A DNA stretch of 64,000 bases from Nesterenkonia populi (lineage in GTDB: Bacteria; Actinomycetota; Actinomycetes; Actinomycetales; Micrococcaceae): NCBI RefSeq assembly GCF_007994735.1, contig NZ_VOIL01000001.1:2046001-2110000 (forward strand), written 5' to 3'. This document shows, one piece after another, positions 34,767-44,461 of this stretch. Positions within the stretch are counted from its first letter, which is position 1, and every line of letters starts with the position of its first letter. The notes below the pieces were generated by a model that was given only the letters and a program-made list of their open reading frames with translations, had not been told where the DNA came from and did not search any database. A program made the position numbers and the translations under genes.

Positions 34767-36011
34767 TCACTCAGCGGCTGCGCGGCTTCCCGCGGGGATG
34801 CCGGAGGGATTCTTCGGCGCCTGCTTCGGGGCCGCCGCCTCTTCCAGCACCGCGAGGAAGCGGGTGAAAAGGAGGTCCCTGTCGAATTCTGCGCGGGCAA
34901 GATTCAGGGCAGCCTCGGAGCCCGCCTCGGCGTCGATCTCGCCGGAGGCGAGGCGCACGATGAGCTCCTCAGCGGCTTCGGCGGGATCCCTGGGCAGCTG
35001 CCAGCCGGCACCGGCTTCGGTGAGCATTTCGGGAAGCCAGCCGGCATGGTTGAACAGGACCGGTCGGGCCGCGGCGAGCGCGTCGAAGACTTTGTTCAGC
35101 GAGTTGATCTCCAGGGCGGGATTGTCCACCAGGGTGGACACTGCGAAGTCAGCGGCCGGAAGCATCCGCTCGATCTCCGTGCGCGGGATCTTCCCCGGGA
35201 GCACTGTGAGCGCCTCAAGCCCGTAGCTGCGGGCGACCTCACGGGTCCGGTCCGTGTCGGCGCCCTCCCCGTAGGCGACCACCCGGAAGCGGGCCTCGCG
35301 CCGGTGGAGCTCGCCGGCGAGGCGAACCAGCCAGGGGACGTCATAGGTGATGCCGAAGCTGCCCGCGTAGAAGAGGACGATGTCATCCTCTCCCCATCCG
35401 AGCTCTGTGCGCACCTGCCGACGGCGGCCGCGGGACTCGGCGAAGTTCTCCACGTCTGAGGCGTTGGGCACCACGGTGGTCTTCGCCTTGGGCCAGACCC
35501 GCCTGACGCCCTCCTCCATCCCAGGGGACAGAGCGATGACCTGCTCGGCGGAGCGGTAGGCGAGCTTCTCCAGCATGCGGGCGGCACGGATGGTGACCGG
35601 GTTCTTCACGAAGCCGAGAGCGACCGGCGCCTCCGGCCACAGGTCCCGGACCTCGAAGACGAACGGCGCCCGGCGCACCTTGGAGGCGATGATCCCCGGA
35701 ACGGCGGTGGTCAGCGGCGTGGATGAGGCGAAGACGACGTCAGCATCCGCCTGGGATGAGCGCAGCGTGGCCCGCGCCATGAAAGAGACGAAGGAGCGCA
35801 CGCGCTGCCGGAACAGCATGGCGTTCTCATACGGCACAGCCAGCCTGCGGATGGTCACACCCTCGAGCTCAAGCTCTTCGGCCTTGCTGCCGCCGCAGAT
35901 CACCGTCACCTCGTGCCCTGCGCGGACCAGGCGGCGCGCGAACTGCCACGGCCGCTGCCACCCCGGCTCCCAGGGAAAGTTGAAGTGCTGGTGAATATAG
36001 ACGATGCGCAA
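34767..36011 (-). CDS. glycosyltransferase family 4 (WbuB-like)
   Basis: 414 aa. It starts MRIVYIHQHFNFPWEPG, with an N-terminal acceptor domain containing FEVRDLWPEAP (a marker of WbuB/WcaI-type enzymes), and a C-terminal donor domain with VLFYAGSFGITYDV and LEINSLNKVFDALAAARPV. It likely adds an N-acetylated sugar to an undecaprenyl-linked glycan. The start is TTG 36011 with GAGGAG 5 bases upstream and a TAGAGT box before it. The gene separates rsmD from coaD, which are normally adjacent. Confidence 0.87.
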   Translation of the reverse strand: MRIVYIHQHFNFPWEPGWQRPWQFARRLVRAGHEVTVICGGSKAEELELEGVTIRRLAVPYENAMLFRQRVRSFVSFMARATLRSSQADADVVFASSTPLTTAVPGIIASKVRRAPFVFEVRDLWPEAPVALGFVKNPVTIRAARMLEKLAYRSAEQVIALSPGMEEGVRRVWPKAKTTVVPNASDVENFAESRGRRRQVRTELGWGEDDIVLFYAGSFGITYDVPWLVRLAGELHRREARFRVVAYGEGADTDRTREVARSYGLEALTVLPGKIPRTEIERMLPAADFAVSTLVDNPALEINSLNKVFDALAAARPVLFNHAGWLPEMLTEAGAGWQLPRDPAEAAEELIVRLASGEIDAEAGSEAALNLARAEFDRDLLFTRFLAVLEEAAAPKQAPKNPSGIPAGSRAAAE

Positions 36012-36055
36012 GCCCGCTCCTCTCCGATCAGTGCAACTCTACCGGTCGCACCGGC

Positions 36056-36604
36056 TCAGACCGGCTCGGCCAGCCACAGGGCTGTGGAGCCGTAGGAGCG
36101 GTGGTGGAAGAGCTCCAGGCCAGCAGGCCACGCCGGCTCCGGGGCCCGCGCGTCCCGTTCGACGACGACGGTGGCCGCCTCATGCAGCTGCGGCGCGGCA
36201 GCAGCGAGCACCTTGGCCAGATCTGCCTCCTCCAGGGCGTAGGGCGGATCGATGAGGAGCAGCTCGATAGGGTCCCCGGCCCGGGCGGCGAGGTATTTGA
36301 GGGCCTCACCTTTGGTGACCTGGGCGGCGTCGCCGAACGGCGCGGCGTTGCGGCGCAGCACCCGGTAGGCGGCCTCGGCGCGCTCCACCGCCTCAAGCGC
36401 CCTGGCTCCGCGGGAGAGAGCCTCGAGGCCGAGGGCCCCCGAGCCTGCGTAGAGATCCGCCACGACGGCGTCGTCGATCGCGTTGATCCCCTCCAGCCGG
36501 GAGAAGAGCGCCTCCTTGACGCGGTCGGAGGTGGGCCGGGTCCCCGCGCCCGGCACCGAGGCGAGACGACGGCCCTTCTGCGTGCCTGCGATGATCCGTG
36601 CCAC
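36056..36604 (-). CDS. rsmD: 16S rRNA (guanine966-N2)-methyltransferase
   Basis: 182 aa. VARIIAGTQKGRRL and the TRPTSDRVKEALF segment open the protein, ADLYAGSGALGLEALSRGA binds S-adenosylmethionine, and LLIDPPYALE holds the catalytic DPPY. The GTG start at 36604 shares one base with the recG stop (TAGTG) and follows GGAGG by 4 bases; a longer reading would lie inside recG. It methylates G966 of 16S rRNA. Confidence 0.95.
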   Translation of the reverse strand: MARIIAGTQKGRRLASVPGAGTRPTSDRVKEALFSRLEGINAIDDAVVADLYAGSGALGLEALSRGARALEAVERAEAAYRVLRRNAAPFGDAAQVTKGEALKYLAARAGDPIELLLIDPPYALEEADLAKVLAAAAPQLHEAATVVVERDARAPEPAWPAGLELFHHRSYGSTALWLAEPV

Positions 36605-38763
36605 TAGACCTCCTTCATTCCGCCGCCGAGCTCTTCCAGCCATTCCTGCACCGCGTCCCGCAGCACGGGGTGATTATCCCAGGCGGGGTCCTCGGCGGTC
36701 AGCACCCGGATGCTCTCCTCGGCCTGCGCGATGACCTGCTCGTGCTCGATCACGGAGAGCAGCTTGAGCTTATGGCTGCGACCCGTCTGGGAAGCCCCGA
36801 GGATGTCGCCCTCTCTGCGGCGCGCGAGGTCCAGGCGGGCCAGCTCCATCCCCTCGGAGGAGGCCGCGACGTCGTGCAGCCGCTCCAAGGAGGGGTGGTC
36901 CTCGGGCTGGCGGGTGACCAGCAGGCAGAGGTTCTCCTCGGTGCTGCCGCGGCCGATGCGTCCGCGCAGCTGATGCAGGGTCGAGACGCCGAAGCTGTCC
37001 GCGTCGAGGATGACCATCAGGCTGGCGTTGGGAACGTCCACGCCGACTTCGATCACGGTGGTGGAGATCAGCACGTCCACCTGGCCACGCTCGAAGGCGC
37101 CCATGACCTGCTCCTTCCGCTCGGCGCTCATCTGCCCGTGAAGCTCGGCGCGGCGCAGACCAGCCGTGGCGGGATGCTCGGCCAGCACCGACGAGATCCG
37201 CTCCACCGAGGCGGCGGGATTGTCCGGGTCCTCCGTGTCAGTGATTTTGGGGCAGACCACATAGGCCTGATGCCCTGCCGCGGCTGTCTCCGCCAGCCGC
37301 TGCCAGACTCGGTCCACCCACTGGGGTCCCCTGCTGATGGGCGCCAGGTGCGTGGTCACAGGGTGGCGCCCGCCGGGCAGGCCCTCCAGGGCGGTCAGTT
37401 CGAGATCCCCGAAGACTGCCATCGCCACCGACCGGGGTATGGGGGTCGCGGACATCACCAGCATGTGCGGGCTGGGGGTGTGCCGCTGGCGCAGGGCATT
37501 GCGCTGGTCGACGCCGAACCGGTGCTGCTCATCGACGACGACGAGTCCCAGCTCCGCGAAGCTGACCGTCTCCTGCAGCACCGTATGGGTTCCGATGACG
37601 ATCCCGGCCGCCCCCGAGGCGATGTCCAGCAGGGCCTGCTTGCGGGCAGTCGCGGGCATTGAGCCCGTCAGCAGGGTGATCTGCACGGAGGCTCCAGACG
37701 CCTCCGGGCCCAGCAGGCCAACGCCGACACGTTCGCCCAGCATGCGGCGCAGGGATCTCTCGTGCTGGGCGGCGAGCACCTCGGTAGGGGCTATCAGCAC
37801 TGCCTGCCCGTGGCCGTCGACCACCTGCAGCATGGCGCGCAGGGCAACCAGGGTCTTGCCGGAGCCCACTTCGCCCTGCAGCAGCCTGTTCATCGGGGAT
37901 TCGCCGGAGAGGTCCGCGGCGAGAGCCTCACCCACCTGCTGCTGGCCCCTGGTGAGCGCGAACGGCAGCCCAGCGTCGAAGGCGCTGAGCACACCGTCGG
38001 GATGCGGCGGATAGGCGGCCGCAGGCACCGCCTCCGCGGCCTCCCGCTGCCGATGCCTGACACCCTGGAGCAGCAGAGCCTCCTGGAACCGGAAGTAGTC
38101 CAGGCCGCGGCGGTGCTCTCCGGAGGCATCCGGGCGGTGAACCAGCCGATACGCCTCCGCCTGGCGGGGCAGGCCGTGCTGCGCAGCCGCTGACTCGGGC
38201 ACCGGGTCCGGCCAGCTCTGCGGCGCCGCGGCATCGAGCAGGATCTCCACCGACCGCCGGATGGTCGGCGAGGAGACGCCCAAGGTGGCCGGGTACAGCG
38301 GCATCGGCCCCTGCCTCAGCTCCGCCTGGGCGTCGGCGGCCCCCTCCTCTGCGGCGATCACCTCAAAGTCGGGGTTGTTCAGGGTGAGCTGGCCGCCGTA
38401 GGAGCCCACCTTGCCGTGAAAGACGGCCGAGGTTCCCGCTTTGAGCCGGGACTTGGCCTGGTACCCCTGGAAGAACGCCATCCGAAGGCTCCGCCCCTGC
38501 TGGTCGGCGACCGTCACCTCGACCAGGGTGCCCCGGCGACGCTGCATCCGCCGCTCGGACTGCCCGGTCACCTCAGCGACGAAGCTCACGTGCTCGCCCT
38601 CGACCAGATCTGCGAAGCTCGAGAGCTGCCCGTAGGCCACCCACCGGCGCGGCAGGTGGTCCAACAGGTCCTTGGCCGTGGTGAGGCCGAGGTCCTTGTC
38701 CAGCTTTGCGGCGGTCCTCTTCCCGAGGACACGGTCCAGCGGCGTCTGCGGTTCGATGACCAT
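36604..38763 (-). CDS. recG: ATP-dependent DNA helicase RecG
   Basis: 719 aa. An N-terminal wedge/OB domain (DLLDHLPRRWVAY; VTGQSERRMQRRRGTLVEV) is followed by helicase motifs LLQGEVGSGKTLVA (I), VVDEQHRFGV (II), MSATPIPRS (III) and the QLRGRIGRG (VI) region with the C-terminal TRG-type motif. RecG drives fork reversal and resolves R-loops and branched DNA. It starts 18 bp after the LCP stop and is coupled to rsmD. Confidence 0.97.
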   Translation of the reverse strand: MVIEPQTPLDRVLGKRTAAKLDKDLGLTTAKDLLDHLPRRWVAYGQLSSFADLVEGEHVSFVAEVTGQSERRMQRRRGTLVEVTVADQQGRSLRMAFFQGYQAKSRLKAGTSAVFHGKVGSYGGQLTLNNPDFEVIAAEEGAADAQAELRQGPMPLYPATLGVSSPTIRRSVEILLDAAAPQSWPDPVPESAAAQHGLPRQAEAYRLVHRPDASGEHRRGLDYFRFQEALLLQGVRHRQREAAEAVPAAAYPPHPDGVLSAFDAGLPFALTRGQQQVGEALAADLSGESPMNRLLQGEVGSGKTLVALRAMLQVVDGHGQAVLIAPTEVLAAQHERSLRRMLGERVGVGLLGPEASGASVQITLLTGSMPATARKQALLDIASGAAGIVIGTHTVLQETVSFAELGLVVVDEQHRFGVDQRNALRQRHTPSPHMLVMSATPIPRSVAMAVFGDLELTALEGLPGGRHPVTTHLAPISRGPQWVDRVWQRLAETAAAGHQAYVVCPKITDTEDPDNPAASVERISSVLAEHPATAGLRRAELHGQMSAERKEQVMGAFERGQVDVLISTTVIEVGVDVPNASLMVILDADSFGVSTLHQLRGRIGRGSTEENLCLLVTRQPEDHPSLERLHDVAASSEGMELARLDLARRREGDILGASQTGRSHKLKLLSVIEHEQVIAQAEESIRVLTAEDPAWDNHPVLRDAVQEWLEELGGGMKEV

Positions 38764-38781
38764 CGAAGAGAGGGCCGGCTC

Positions 38782-39912
38782 CTAGTCGAGTGCGGAGAGG
38801 TACTCGTCCAGAGTGCCCTCGTCGATATGCCGGGCGATCTCAGTCATGGCGGACTCGTCCTGGTGGAAGATCCACTGGCCGTCCGATGAGTAGCCGTGGC
38901 CGCCGTTGGGCAGGGTGCCGAAGCTCAGATTCTGGGCGGCGCCGCGCATCGAGAAGGCCAGCTCGCCCGCCGCGCCGGATCCGAGCTCCTCGTCCACCAC
39001 CAGGTGGGAGGAGAAGGTGCCGATCATGTCGTGCACCCGGACCGGGTTGGCCAGGGTGCTGGGGCTGGCGGCCTCGTTGATGACCGCCCTGACCAGCGCC
39101 TGCTGGTTCTGGACTCGCTGCAGGTCGCCCTGGGCGAAGCTGGAGCGGTGCCGGACGAATGCCTCGGCCTGCTCGGCGTCCATATCGTGGGAGCCGGGGG
39201 TGAAGGTGTACCCGTACTGCTCGAAGGGAGTGTCCTGCGGGTTGTTCACGGTGACGCCGCCGAGGTCCTCCACCAGGCCGGTGAAGCCCTCGAGATCAAT
39301 GGCCATCACGTGGTCGATGCGAGCGTCGAAGAGCTGCTCGACGGTGGCGACGGTCAGCCACGGGCCCTGCGGATCGGCCAGGGCCAGGGGAGCGTTGACC
39401 TTGTGCCAGCCGTAGCCGCCGGGCACCTCCACCCACAGGTCACGCGGAATGGAGAGCACGTTGACGCCGCTGCGGTCCCCCGGGATGTTGATGAACATCA
39501 TGGTGTCGCTGCGGCCGCCGCCGGGAACGCGGGGCAGATTCTCGTCGGCGCCGGATCCGCCGCCGTCGTCCGAGCCGAGCAGCAGCATGTTGATGGTGCC
39601 GTCGTCGTTGGGCTCGGGCCGGTCCTCCTCGGGCGGGCTCACCGTGTCCTGCTCACCGTCCGCGGTCGGCGGGAAGTGGTTCACATTATCCGAGTACGCC
39701 CGGGACAGCGAGAAGAGGTAGGCGCCGGCGGCGACGAGCGCGCCGATCACAAGCAGCGCCATGACGCTGAGCACAATCCGTCCGTTGCGCTTCTGGCGGG
39801 CACGCTCAGGGTTCAGGGGACGGCCGGGGCCGTCCTGAAAGTAGAAGCTGTCGTCCGGAGGGGGGCCTCCATAGCCGCCGTGCCGCGGAGGTCCAGGGGG
39901 AGCAGCCGTCAT
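38782..39912 (-). CDS. LytR-CpsA-Psr (LCP) family cell-wall glycopolymer ligase
   Basis: 376 aa: a Pro/Gly-rich cytoplasmic start, one membrane helix (around VMALLVIGALVAAGAYLF), then the LCP domain with LLLGSDDGG, RSDTMMFINI, LSIPRDLWVEVPGG and HKVNAPLALADP. It is the second LCP protein in the window and differs clearly from the one at 30435-31637. AGGAGAACGA precedes the ATG. It attaches a lipid-linked polymer to peptidoglycan outside the membrane. Its position ahead of recG is probably incidental. Confidence 0.92.
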   Translation of the reverse strand: MTAAPPGPPRHGGYGGPPPDDSFYFQDGPGRPLNPERARQKRNGRIVLSVMALLVIGALVAAGAYLFSLSRAYSDNVNHFPPTADGEQDTVSPPEEDRPEPNDDGTINMLLLGSDDGGGSGADENLPRVPGGGRSDTMMFINIPGDRSGVNVLSIPRDLWVEVPGGYGWHKVNAPLALADPQGPWLTVATVEQLFDARIDHVMAIDLEGFTGLVEDLGGVTVNNPQDTPFEQYGYTFTPGSHDMDAEQAEAFVRHRSSFAQGDLQRVQNQQALVRAVINEAASPSTLANPVRVHDMIGTFSSHLVVDEELGSGAAGELAFSMRGAAQNLSFGTLPNGGHGYSSDGQWIFHQDESAMTEIARHIDEGTLDEYLSALD

Positions 39913-39948
39913 TCGTTCTCCTAGTGCTGGTGCGCCGGTGGTGCGAGG

Positions 39949-39954
39949 ATCATA
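39949..39954 (-). promoter_or_regulatory. -10 box (TATGAT) of LCP gene
   Basis: TATGAT on the minus strand gives a start near 39942 and a leader of about 30 bases that contains the AGGAG site. No good -35 is seen. Confidence 0.5.
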
Positions 39955-40011
39955 AGCGGGCGTTCATTCCGAGCATGGCGCAGATGCTGTTGACATAGCA
40001 GAATACCCCTG

Positions 40012-40554
40012 ATGCCTAAGAATCCCCGCCTGAGCCCCAGGACACACCGCACGACCACGACGGCGGGGACCCTCTTCGCCGTCATGCTGGGCGCCTCCGC
40101 CTGTGCCTCCACCGCCAGCGTGGAGCCTGCCCCCGAGGCTCACGATCCGGTCTGCGCGGAGGTGATGCTGCAGCTGCCGGAAGATCTGGGGGAGAGCACG
40201 CAGCGCCCCACTGACTCCCAGGGGACCAGCGCCTGGGGGGACCCCTCCGATGTGGTCCTGCGCTGCGGGGTGGAGCCGATCGGCGCCACCGATGAGCCCT
40301 GCCAGCGGATCGACGGCGTGGACTGGGTCTTCCTGGAGCAGCAGGACCATTACCAGGCGGTGACGTTCGGCCGGGAGCCGGCCGTGGAGGTCCTGCTGGG
40401 GCTGGAGGCGGTCTCTTCGGCAACCGCCATGCCGGCTCTCTCCCCCGCCGTCGCCGAGATTGACCAGACGCGGGAGTGCCTGGACTACGAGCAGACCCTC
40501 GACGGCGAGGACCTGGACCCCGAGCCCGCCCTTCCCGAGGGGCAGAACGAGTAA
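40012..40554 (+). CDS. DUF3515 family lipoprotein
   Basis: 180 aa. The signal peptide ends in a lipobox (GASAC, Cys near residue 31). The mature part has the DUF3515 pattern: DPVCAEVMLQLPEDL, AWGDPSDVVLRCGVEP and VDWVFLEQ. The function of this actinobacterial family is unknown; it is exported and membrane-anchored. It is divergent from an LCP gene, which hints at an envelope role. The TTGACA 17 bases upstream is not at a usable distance from a good -10, so the promoter is unclear. Confidence 0.88.
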   Translation: MPKNPRLSPRTHRTTTTAGTLFAVMLGASACASTASVEPAPEAHDPVCAEVMLQLPEDLGESTQRPTDSQGTSAWGDPSDVVLRCGVEPIGATDEPCQRIDGVDWVFLEQQDHYQAVTFGREPAVEVLLGLEAVSSATAMPALSPAVAEIDQTRECLDYEQTLDGEDLDPEPALPEGQNE

Positions 40555-40582
40555 GGGCGGCTCCTGAGGAGCCGCCCTTACT
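40550..40582. terminator. bidirectional terminator between DUF3515 gene and aceE
   Basis: Perfect 15-bp arms AGTAAGGGCGGCTCC / GGAGCCGCCCTTACT enclose a 3-base loop (TGA). The stop codon TAA of the DUF3515 gene lies in the left arm. It sits between two convergent genes and can act on both strands, though U tracts are weak. Confidence 0.88.
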
Positions 40583-40606
40583 CTGCACTACGTCGCGGGG
40601 ACCGGC

Positions 40607-43333
40607 TCAGGCATCGCCGCCGGCTTCGCCGCTGGTGCCGGCGGTCGGGTCGGAGAGCTGGTACTTCTCCATGGCCTCCTCGGCCTCCTTGCCCTTCCCG
40701 AGCATCTGCAGAGTGCGGACAACCATGGAGTGCGCGTCGATCTTGAAGTGCCGGCGCGCGGCGGCGCGCGTGTCGGAGAATCCGAAGCTGTCCGCGCCCA
40801 GGGTCGCGAACTCGTTGGGCACGAACTGGCGTATCTGGTCCGGCACCGCGGTGGCGAAGTCGGTGGAGGCGATGATGGGCCCCTCCGCGCCTTCGAGCTG
40901 ACGGGTGAGGAACGGGACCTTCGCCTCACGGCCGGACTCCAGCATCGCGGCCTCCTGGGCGCTGACGGCCTCGCGCCGCAGCTCGTTCCAGCTGGTCACG
41001 CTCCACACATCGGCGGAGACGCCCCAGTCCTCGGCGAGCAGCTCCTGGGCCTCGAGCGCCCACGGGACGGCGACGCCGGAGGCGAGCAGCTGAGCCTTGG
41101 GGCCCTGAGCCTCGGATTCCTTGAGCCTGTAGATGCCGCCCTTGAGGCCTTCGACGTCGAGGTTCTCCGGCTCAGCGGGGTGCAGGACCGGTTCGTTGTA
41201 GACCGTCATGTAGTACATGACGTTGCGGTCGCCGTCGTGGTCGCCGTACATCTCGTAGAGGCCGTGCTCCATGATGTGGGCGATCTCGTAGCCGTAGGCC
41301 GGGTCGAAGTGCTTCACGGCCGGGTTGGTGGCCGCAAGCAGCGGGGAGTGCCCGTCGGCGTGCTGCAGGCCCTCACCGGTGAGCGTGGTGCGGCCCGCGG
41401 TGGCCCCGATGATGAACCCGCGGGTCATCTGGTCGGCGGCGGCCCAGAAGGAGTCGCCGGTGCGCTGGAACCCGAACATCGAGTAGAAGATGTAGAGCGG
41501 GATCATCGGCTCGCCGTGGGTGGAGTAGCTGGTGCCCGCGGCGGTGAACGCGGCGGTGGCGCCGGCCTCGTTGATGCCCGGATGCAGCAGCTGGCCCTGC
41601 GGGGACTCCTTGTAGGCGAGCATCAGCTCACGGTCCACCGAAAGGTAGTTCTGCCCCTTCGGATTGTAGATCTTCGCGGTGGGGAAGAAGGAGTCCATGC
41701 CGAAGGTGCGCGCCTCGTCCGGGACGATCGGCACCACCCGCTGGCCAAAGTCCTTCTCCCTCATCAGGTCCTTCAGCAGCCGGACGAACGCCATGGTGGT
41801 GGCGGCCTTGTTCTTGCCGGATCCCTTCTTGGCCCCAGCGTAGGCCTTCTTGCCGGGCAGCTCGATGGTCTTGCCCCCGGTTCGGCGCTCCGGCACCACT
41901 CCGCCGAGCTCCTTGCGGCGCTCACGCATGTAGACGACCTCGTCGGCATCCTCCCCGGGATGGTAGTAGGGGACGTTGTACGGGTCAGCGTCGATCTCCT
42001 CATCGCTGACGGGGATGCGCAGGGTGTCGCGGAAGCGCTTGAGGTCATCCACGGTCAGCTTCTTCATCTGGTGGGTCGCGTTGCGGCCCTCGAAGCTGGG
42101 GCCCAGGCCGTAGCCCTTGATGGTCTGCGCGAGGATGACCGTCGGCTTGCCCTTGGTCTCCGCCGCTGCCTTGTAGGCCGCATAGACCTTCTGGTAATCG
42201 TGACCGCCGCGCTTGAGGTTCCAGATGTCGTCGTCAGACATGCCGGCGACCATCTCCTTGGTCTTCTCCGAGCGGCCGAAGAAGTGCTCACGGACGAACT
42301 CGCCCGACTCCGCCTTGTAGGTCTGGTAGTCGCCGTCGAGGGTCTCGTTCATGACACGGACAAGTTCGCCGTCGTCGTCCTTCTCCAGCAGACCGTCCCA
42401 CTCGCGGCCCCAGAGCACCTTGATCACGTTCCAGCCGGCGCCGCGGAAGAACGCCTCGAGCTCCTGGATGATCTTGCCGTTGCCGCGGACGGGCCCGTCG
42501 AGGCGCTGCAGGTTGCAGTTGATCACGAAGTTCAGGTTGTCCAGCTTCTCATTGGCGGCCAGCTGAAGCAGCCCGCGGGACTCCGGCTCGTCCATTTCGC
42601 CGTCGCCGAGGAAGGCCCACACGCTCTGCTCAGAGGTGTCCTTGATGCCGCGGTCGTGCAGGTAGCGGTTGAACTGGGCCTGGTAGATCGCGTTCAGGGG
42701 GCCGATGCCCATGGAGACGGTGGGGAACTGCCAGAAGTCCGGCATCAGCCTCGGGTGCGGATAGGAGCTGAGCCCGTGCGGGGCCTTGGACACCTCCTGG
42801 CGGAAGCCGTCCAGGTGATCCTCGGTCAGGCGGCCCTCCAGGTAGGCGCGGGCGTAGTTTCCCGGGCTGGAGTGGCCTTGGAAGAAGACCTGGTCGCCGC
42901 CGCCGGGGTGGTCCTGGCCGCGGAAGAAGTGGTTGAGGCCCACCTCGTAGAGGGTGGAGACGCCGGCGTAGGAGGAGATGTGGCCTCCGACGGCGATGTC
43001 CTCCTTCTGGGCACGATGCACCATGACCGCGGCGTTCCAGCGGAGCAGGCGGCGGTAGCGCCGCTCCATCTCCTCATCCCCGGGGAAGTCCGGCTCCTGG
43101 TCCTTGGGAATGGTGTTGACGTAGTCAGTGGTGGTGACCATGGGCACCCCGATCGACTTGGCGCCGGCACGCTGCAGCAGGGTGCGGATGATGTATTCGG
43201 CGCGCTCAGTGCCGTGAGCTTCGACCAGCTGGTCGAAGGACTCCAGCCACTCGCCGGTCTCCTCCGGGTCGATGTCGGGCAGCTGATTGGTCAGGCCGCT
43301 GCGGATGTGGGAGTTCTCTTCGCCAGCGCTCAC
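40607..43333 (-). CDS. aceE: pyruvate dehydrogenase E1 component, homodimeric type
   Basis: 908 aa. It has the thiamine-diphosphate motif [12 protein letters not shown] ending near [19 protein letters not shown] with the active-site His region, and the C-terminal transketolase-type domains. It decarboxylates pyruvate and passes acetyl to lipoyl-E2. Actinobacteria use this homodimeric E1 in a mixed PDH/ODH complex. The GTG at 43333 (VSAGEENSH) has AAAGG 8 bases upstream. A further open stretch upstream is intergenic and not E1-like. Confidence 0.97.
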   Translation of the reverse strand: MSAGEENSHIRSGLTNQLPDIDPEETGEWLESFDQLVEAHGTERAEYIIRTLLQRAGAKSIGVPMVTTTDYVNTIPKDQEPDFPGDEEMERRYRRLLRWNAAVMVHRAQKEDIAVGGHISSYAGVSTLYEVGLNHFFRGQDHPGGGDQVFFQGHSSPGNYARAYLEGRLTEDHLDGFRQEVSKAPHGLSSYPHPRLMPDFWQFPTVSMGIGPLNAIYQAQFNRYLHDRGIKDTSEQSVWAFLGDGEMDEPESRGLLQLAANEKLDNLNFVINCNLQRLDGPVRGNGKIIQELEAFFRGAGWNVIKVLWGREWDGLLEKDDDGELVRVMNETLDGDYQTYKAESGEFVREHFFGRSEKTKEMVAGMSDDDIWNLKRGGHDYQKVYAAYKAAAETKGKPTVILAQTIKGYGLGPSFEGRNATHQMKKLTVDDLKRFRDTLRIPVSDEEIDADPYNVPYYHPGEDADEVVYMRERRKELGGVVPERRTGGKTIELPGKKAYAGAKKGSGKNKAATTMAFVRLLKDLMREKDFGQRVVPIVPDEARTFGMDSFFPTAKIYNPKGQNYLSVDRELMLAYKESPQGQLLHPGINEAGATAAFTAAGTSYSTHGEPMIPLYIFYSMFGFQRTGDSFWAAADQMTRGFIIGATAGRTTLTGEGLQHADGHSPLLAATNPAVKHFDPAYGYEIAHIMEHGLYEMYGDHDGDRNVMYYMTVYNEPVLHPAEPENLDVEGLKGGIYRLKESEAQGPKAQLLASGVAVPWALEAQELLAEDWGVSADVWSVTSWNELRREAVSAQEAAMLESGREAKVPFLTRQLEGAEGPIIASTDFATAVPDQIRQFVPNEFATLGADSFGFSDTRAAARRHFKIDAHSMVVRTLQMLGKGKEAEEAMEKYQLSDPTAGTSGEAGGDA

Positions 43334-43427
43334 AGTGGTCACCTTTCGTCCTCGGGCCGGCCCACGGGGGTGCGTCAGACCGGTCGCTTGGAGCCCCGCC
43401 GGGGTGTGGCGGGTGCAGTTCGGATTC

Positions 43428-43466
43428 ACTCTACCGGGAACAGAGGATGAGCTGAACGTCTTCACA
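43428..43466 (-). promoter_or_regulatory. candidate aceE promoter with overlapping CRP-like site
   Basis: Minus strand: TTCAGC (43456-43451), a 17-bp spacer, TAGAGT (43433-43428). TGTGA-AGACGT-TCAGC (43466-43451) matches the CRP/GlxR half-sites at 8 of 10 positions and covers the -35. GlxR control of aceE is known in Corynebacterium; here it is only suggested. The leader would be about 90 bases. Confidence 0.4.
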
Positions 43467-43503
43467 TCCCGTCTCAGTGCACCGTGGAAGGGCCTCTCTG
43501 GCG

Positions 43504-43509
43504 TAACGT
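43504..43509 (+). promoter_or_regulatory. -10 box (TAACGT) of leaderless DUF3052 gene
   Basis: TAACGT is followed by 7 bases and GTG 43517. Two other in-frame GTG codons (43508, 43511) fall too close to the -10 to be used from this promoter. Confidence 0.5.
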
Positions 43510-43516
43510 GGTGCAT

Positions 43517-43966
43517 GTGGCACAGTCACTGAAGCAACCAGGAAAGGAAGCGTCCGCCAAGACTGCGGGCCAGGAATCGCTCCTCGAGGAGCTGCACCTC
43601 AGTGCGGATTCGCTGGTGCAGGAGATCGGGGCGGACGACGATGTCGACGACTCTCTCCGCGACGGGCTGGAGGAGCTGCTCGACGAACCCCTCATCGATG
43701 AGGACGAGCAGGAGGTGGTCGACGCCGTCCTGCTCTGGTTCCGCGAGGGCGACGATGACCTCACCGACTCGCTGATGGACGCCCTGACGACCTTGGACGA
43801 GAACGGTGCGGTGTGGCTGCTGACGCCCCGCAAGGGCCGCGACGGCTACGTGGCCCCGGTGGAGATTCAGGACGCCGCCCCCAATGCAGGCCTTCACGTG
43901 ACGACCTCCGCTGGGGTCAGCGAGAACTGGGCAGCGTCCCGACTGGTCCACCGGAAATCCTTCTGA
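43517..43966 (+). CDS. DUF3052 family protein
   Basis: 149 aa, very acidic. The family core is visible as [53 protein letters not shown] and the C-terminal end near [14 protein letters not shown]. The family is specific to actinobacteria and has no settled biochemical role, though it commonly sits between aceE and an AhpE-type peroxiredoxin, as here. It reads into that gene with a 2-bp gap and must be coupled to it. Confidence 0.88.
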   Translation: MAQSLKQPGKEASAKTAGQESLLEELHLSADSLVQEIGADDDVDDSLRDGLEELLDEPLIDEDEQEVVDAVLLWFREGDDDLTDSLMDALTTLDENGAVWLLTPRKGRDGYVAPVEIQDAAPNAGLHVTTSAGVSENWAASRLVHRKSF

Positions 43967-43968
43967 GG

Positions 43969-44436
43969 ATGACGAGGCGGGAGCCCGCTGCGGGCTCTGC
44001 CGCGCCGGACTTCTCCGCGCGGAATCAGCACAGCGAACCCGTGGAGCTGTCATCCTTGGGCGCCCCGGCGCTGCTGATGTTCTACCCGTTCGCGTTCAGC
44101 CGGGTCTGCGGCTCCGAGCTGGCGGAGATCGCCGCCCGCTGGGATGAGGTCCGCGCCACGGGTGCCGCGGTGCTGGCGATCTCCTGCGACGCTGTGCACA
44201 CGCTGCGCGCTTTCGCGGAGGAGCTCGGCGCTCCGCCCGGCCTGCAGCTGGTCAGCGACTTCTGGCCGCACGGGGCGATCTCCGAATCCTACGGCGCGTT
44301 CTCACAGGCGAAGGGAGCGCCGTCGCGCACCAGCTTCCTGCTGGGCAGCGGGCTCACCATCCAGCACATCATTGAGGCAGCGCCGGCCGAGTCCCGCGAC
44401 CTGGACGAGACCCTCAGGCTGCTCAGGACGCTCTGA
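43969..44436 (+). CDS. AhpE-type peroxiredoxin
   Basis: 155 aa. Thioredoxin-like fold with the peroxidatic Cys47 in PFAFSRVCGSEL; a second Cys73 (AISCDAVH) could resolve it. Length and context match AhpE of Mycobacterium, a 1-Cys peroxiredoxin that reduces peroxides and peroxynitrite. The ATG at 43969 is 2 bp after the DUF3052 stop with no room for a separate ribosome-binding site, so translation is coupled. Confidence 0.88.
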   Translation: MTRREPAAGSAAPDFSARNQHSEPVELSSLGAPALLMFYPFAFSRVCGSELAEIAARWDEVRATGAAVLAISCDAVHTLRAFAEELGAPPGLQLVSDFWPHGAISESYGAFSQAKGAPSRTSFLLGSGLTIQHIIEAAPAESRDLDETLRLLRTL

Positions 44437-44461
44437 TCTCCGCCGCCTCCGGCCCAGCACA

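Noticed and set aside
39990..39995. TTGACA as -35 of the DUF3515 gene
   Set aside because: A 17-bp spacer would put the -10 inside the coding start, and no -10-like hexamer is there.
40730..43450. Open frame of about 900 codons antisense to aceE
   Set aside because: Shadow of aceE in the codon-complementary frame; no recognisable domain.
43334..43516. N-terminal extension of AceE
   Set aside because: The region is intergenic with a promoter candidate; a good ribosome-binding site precedes GTG 43333.
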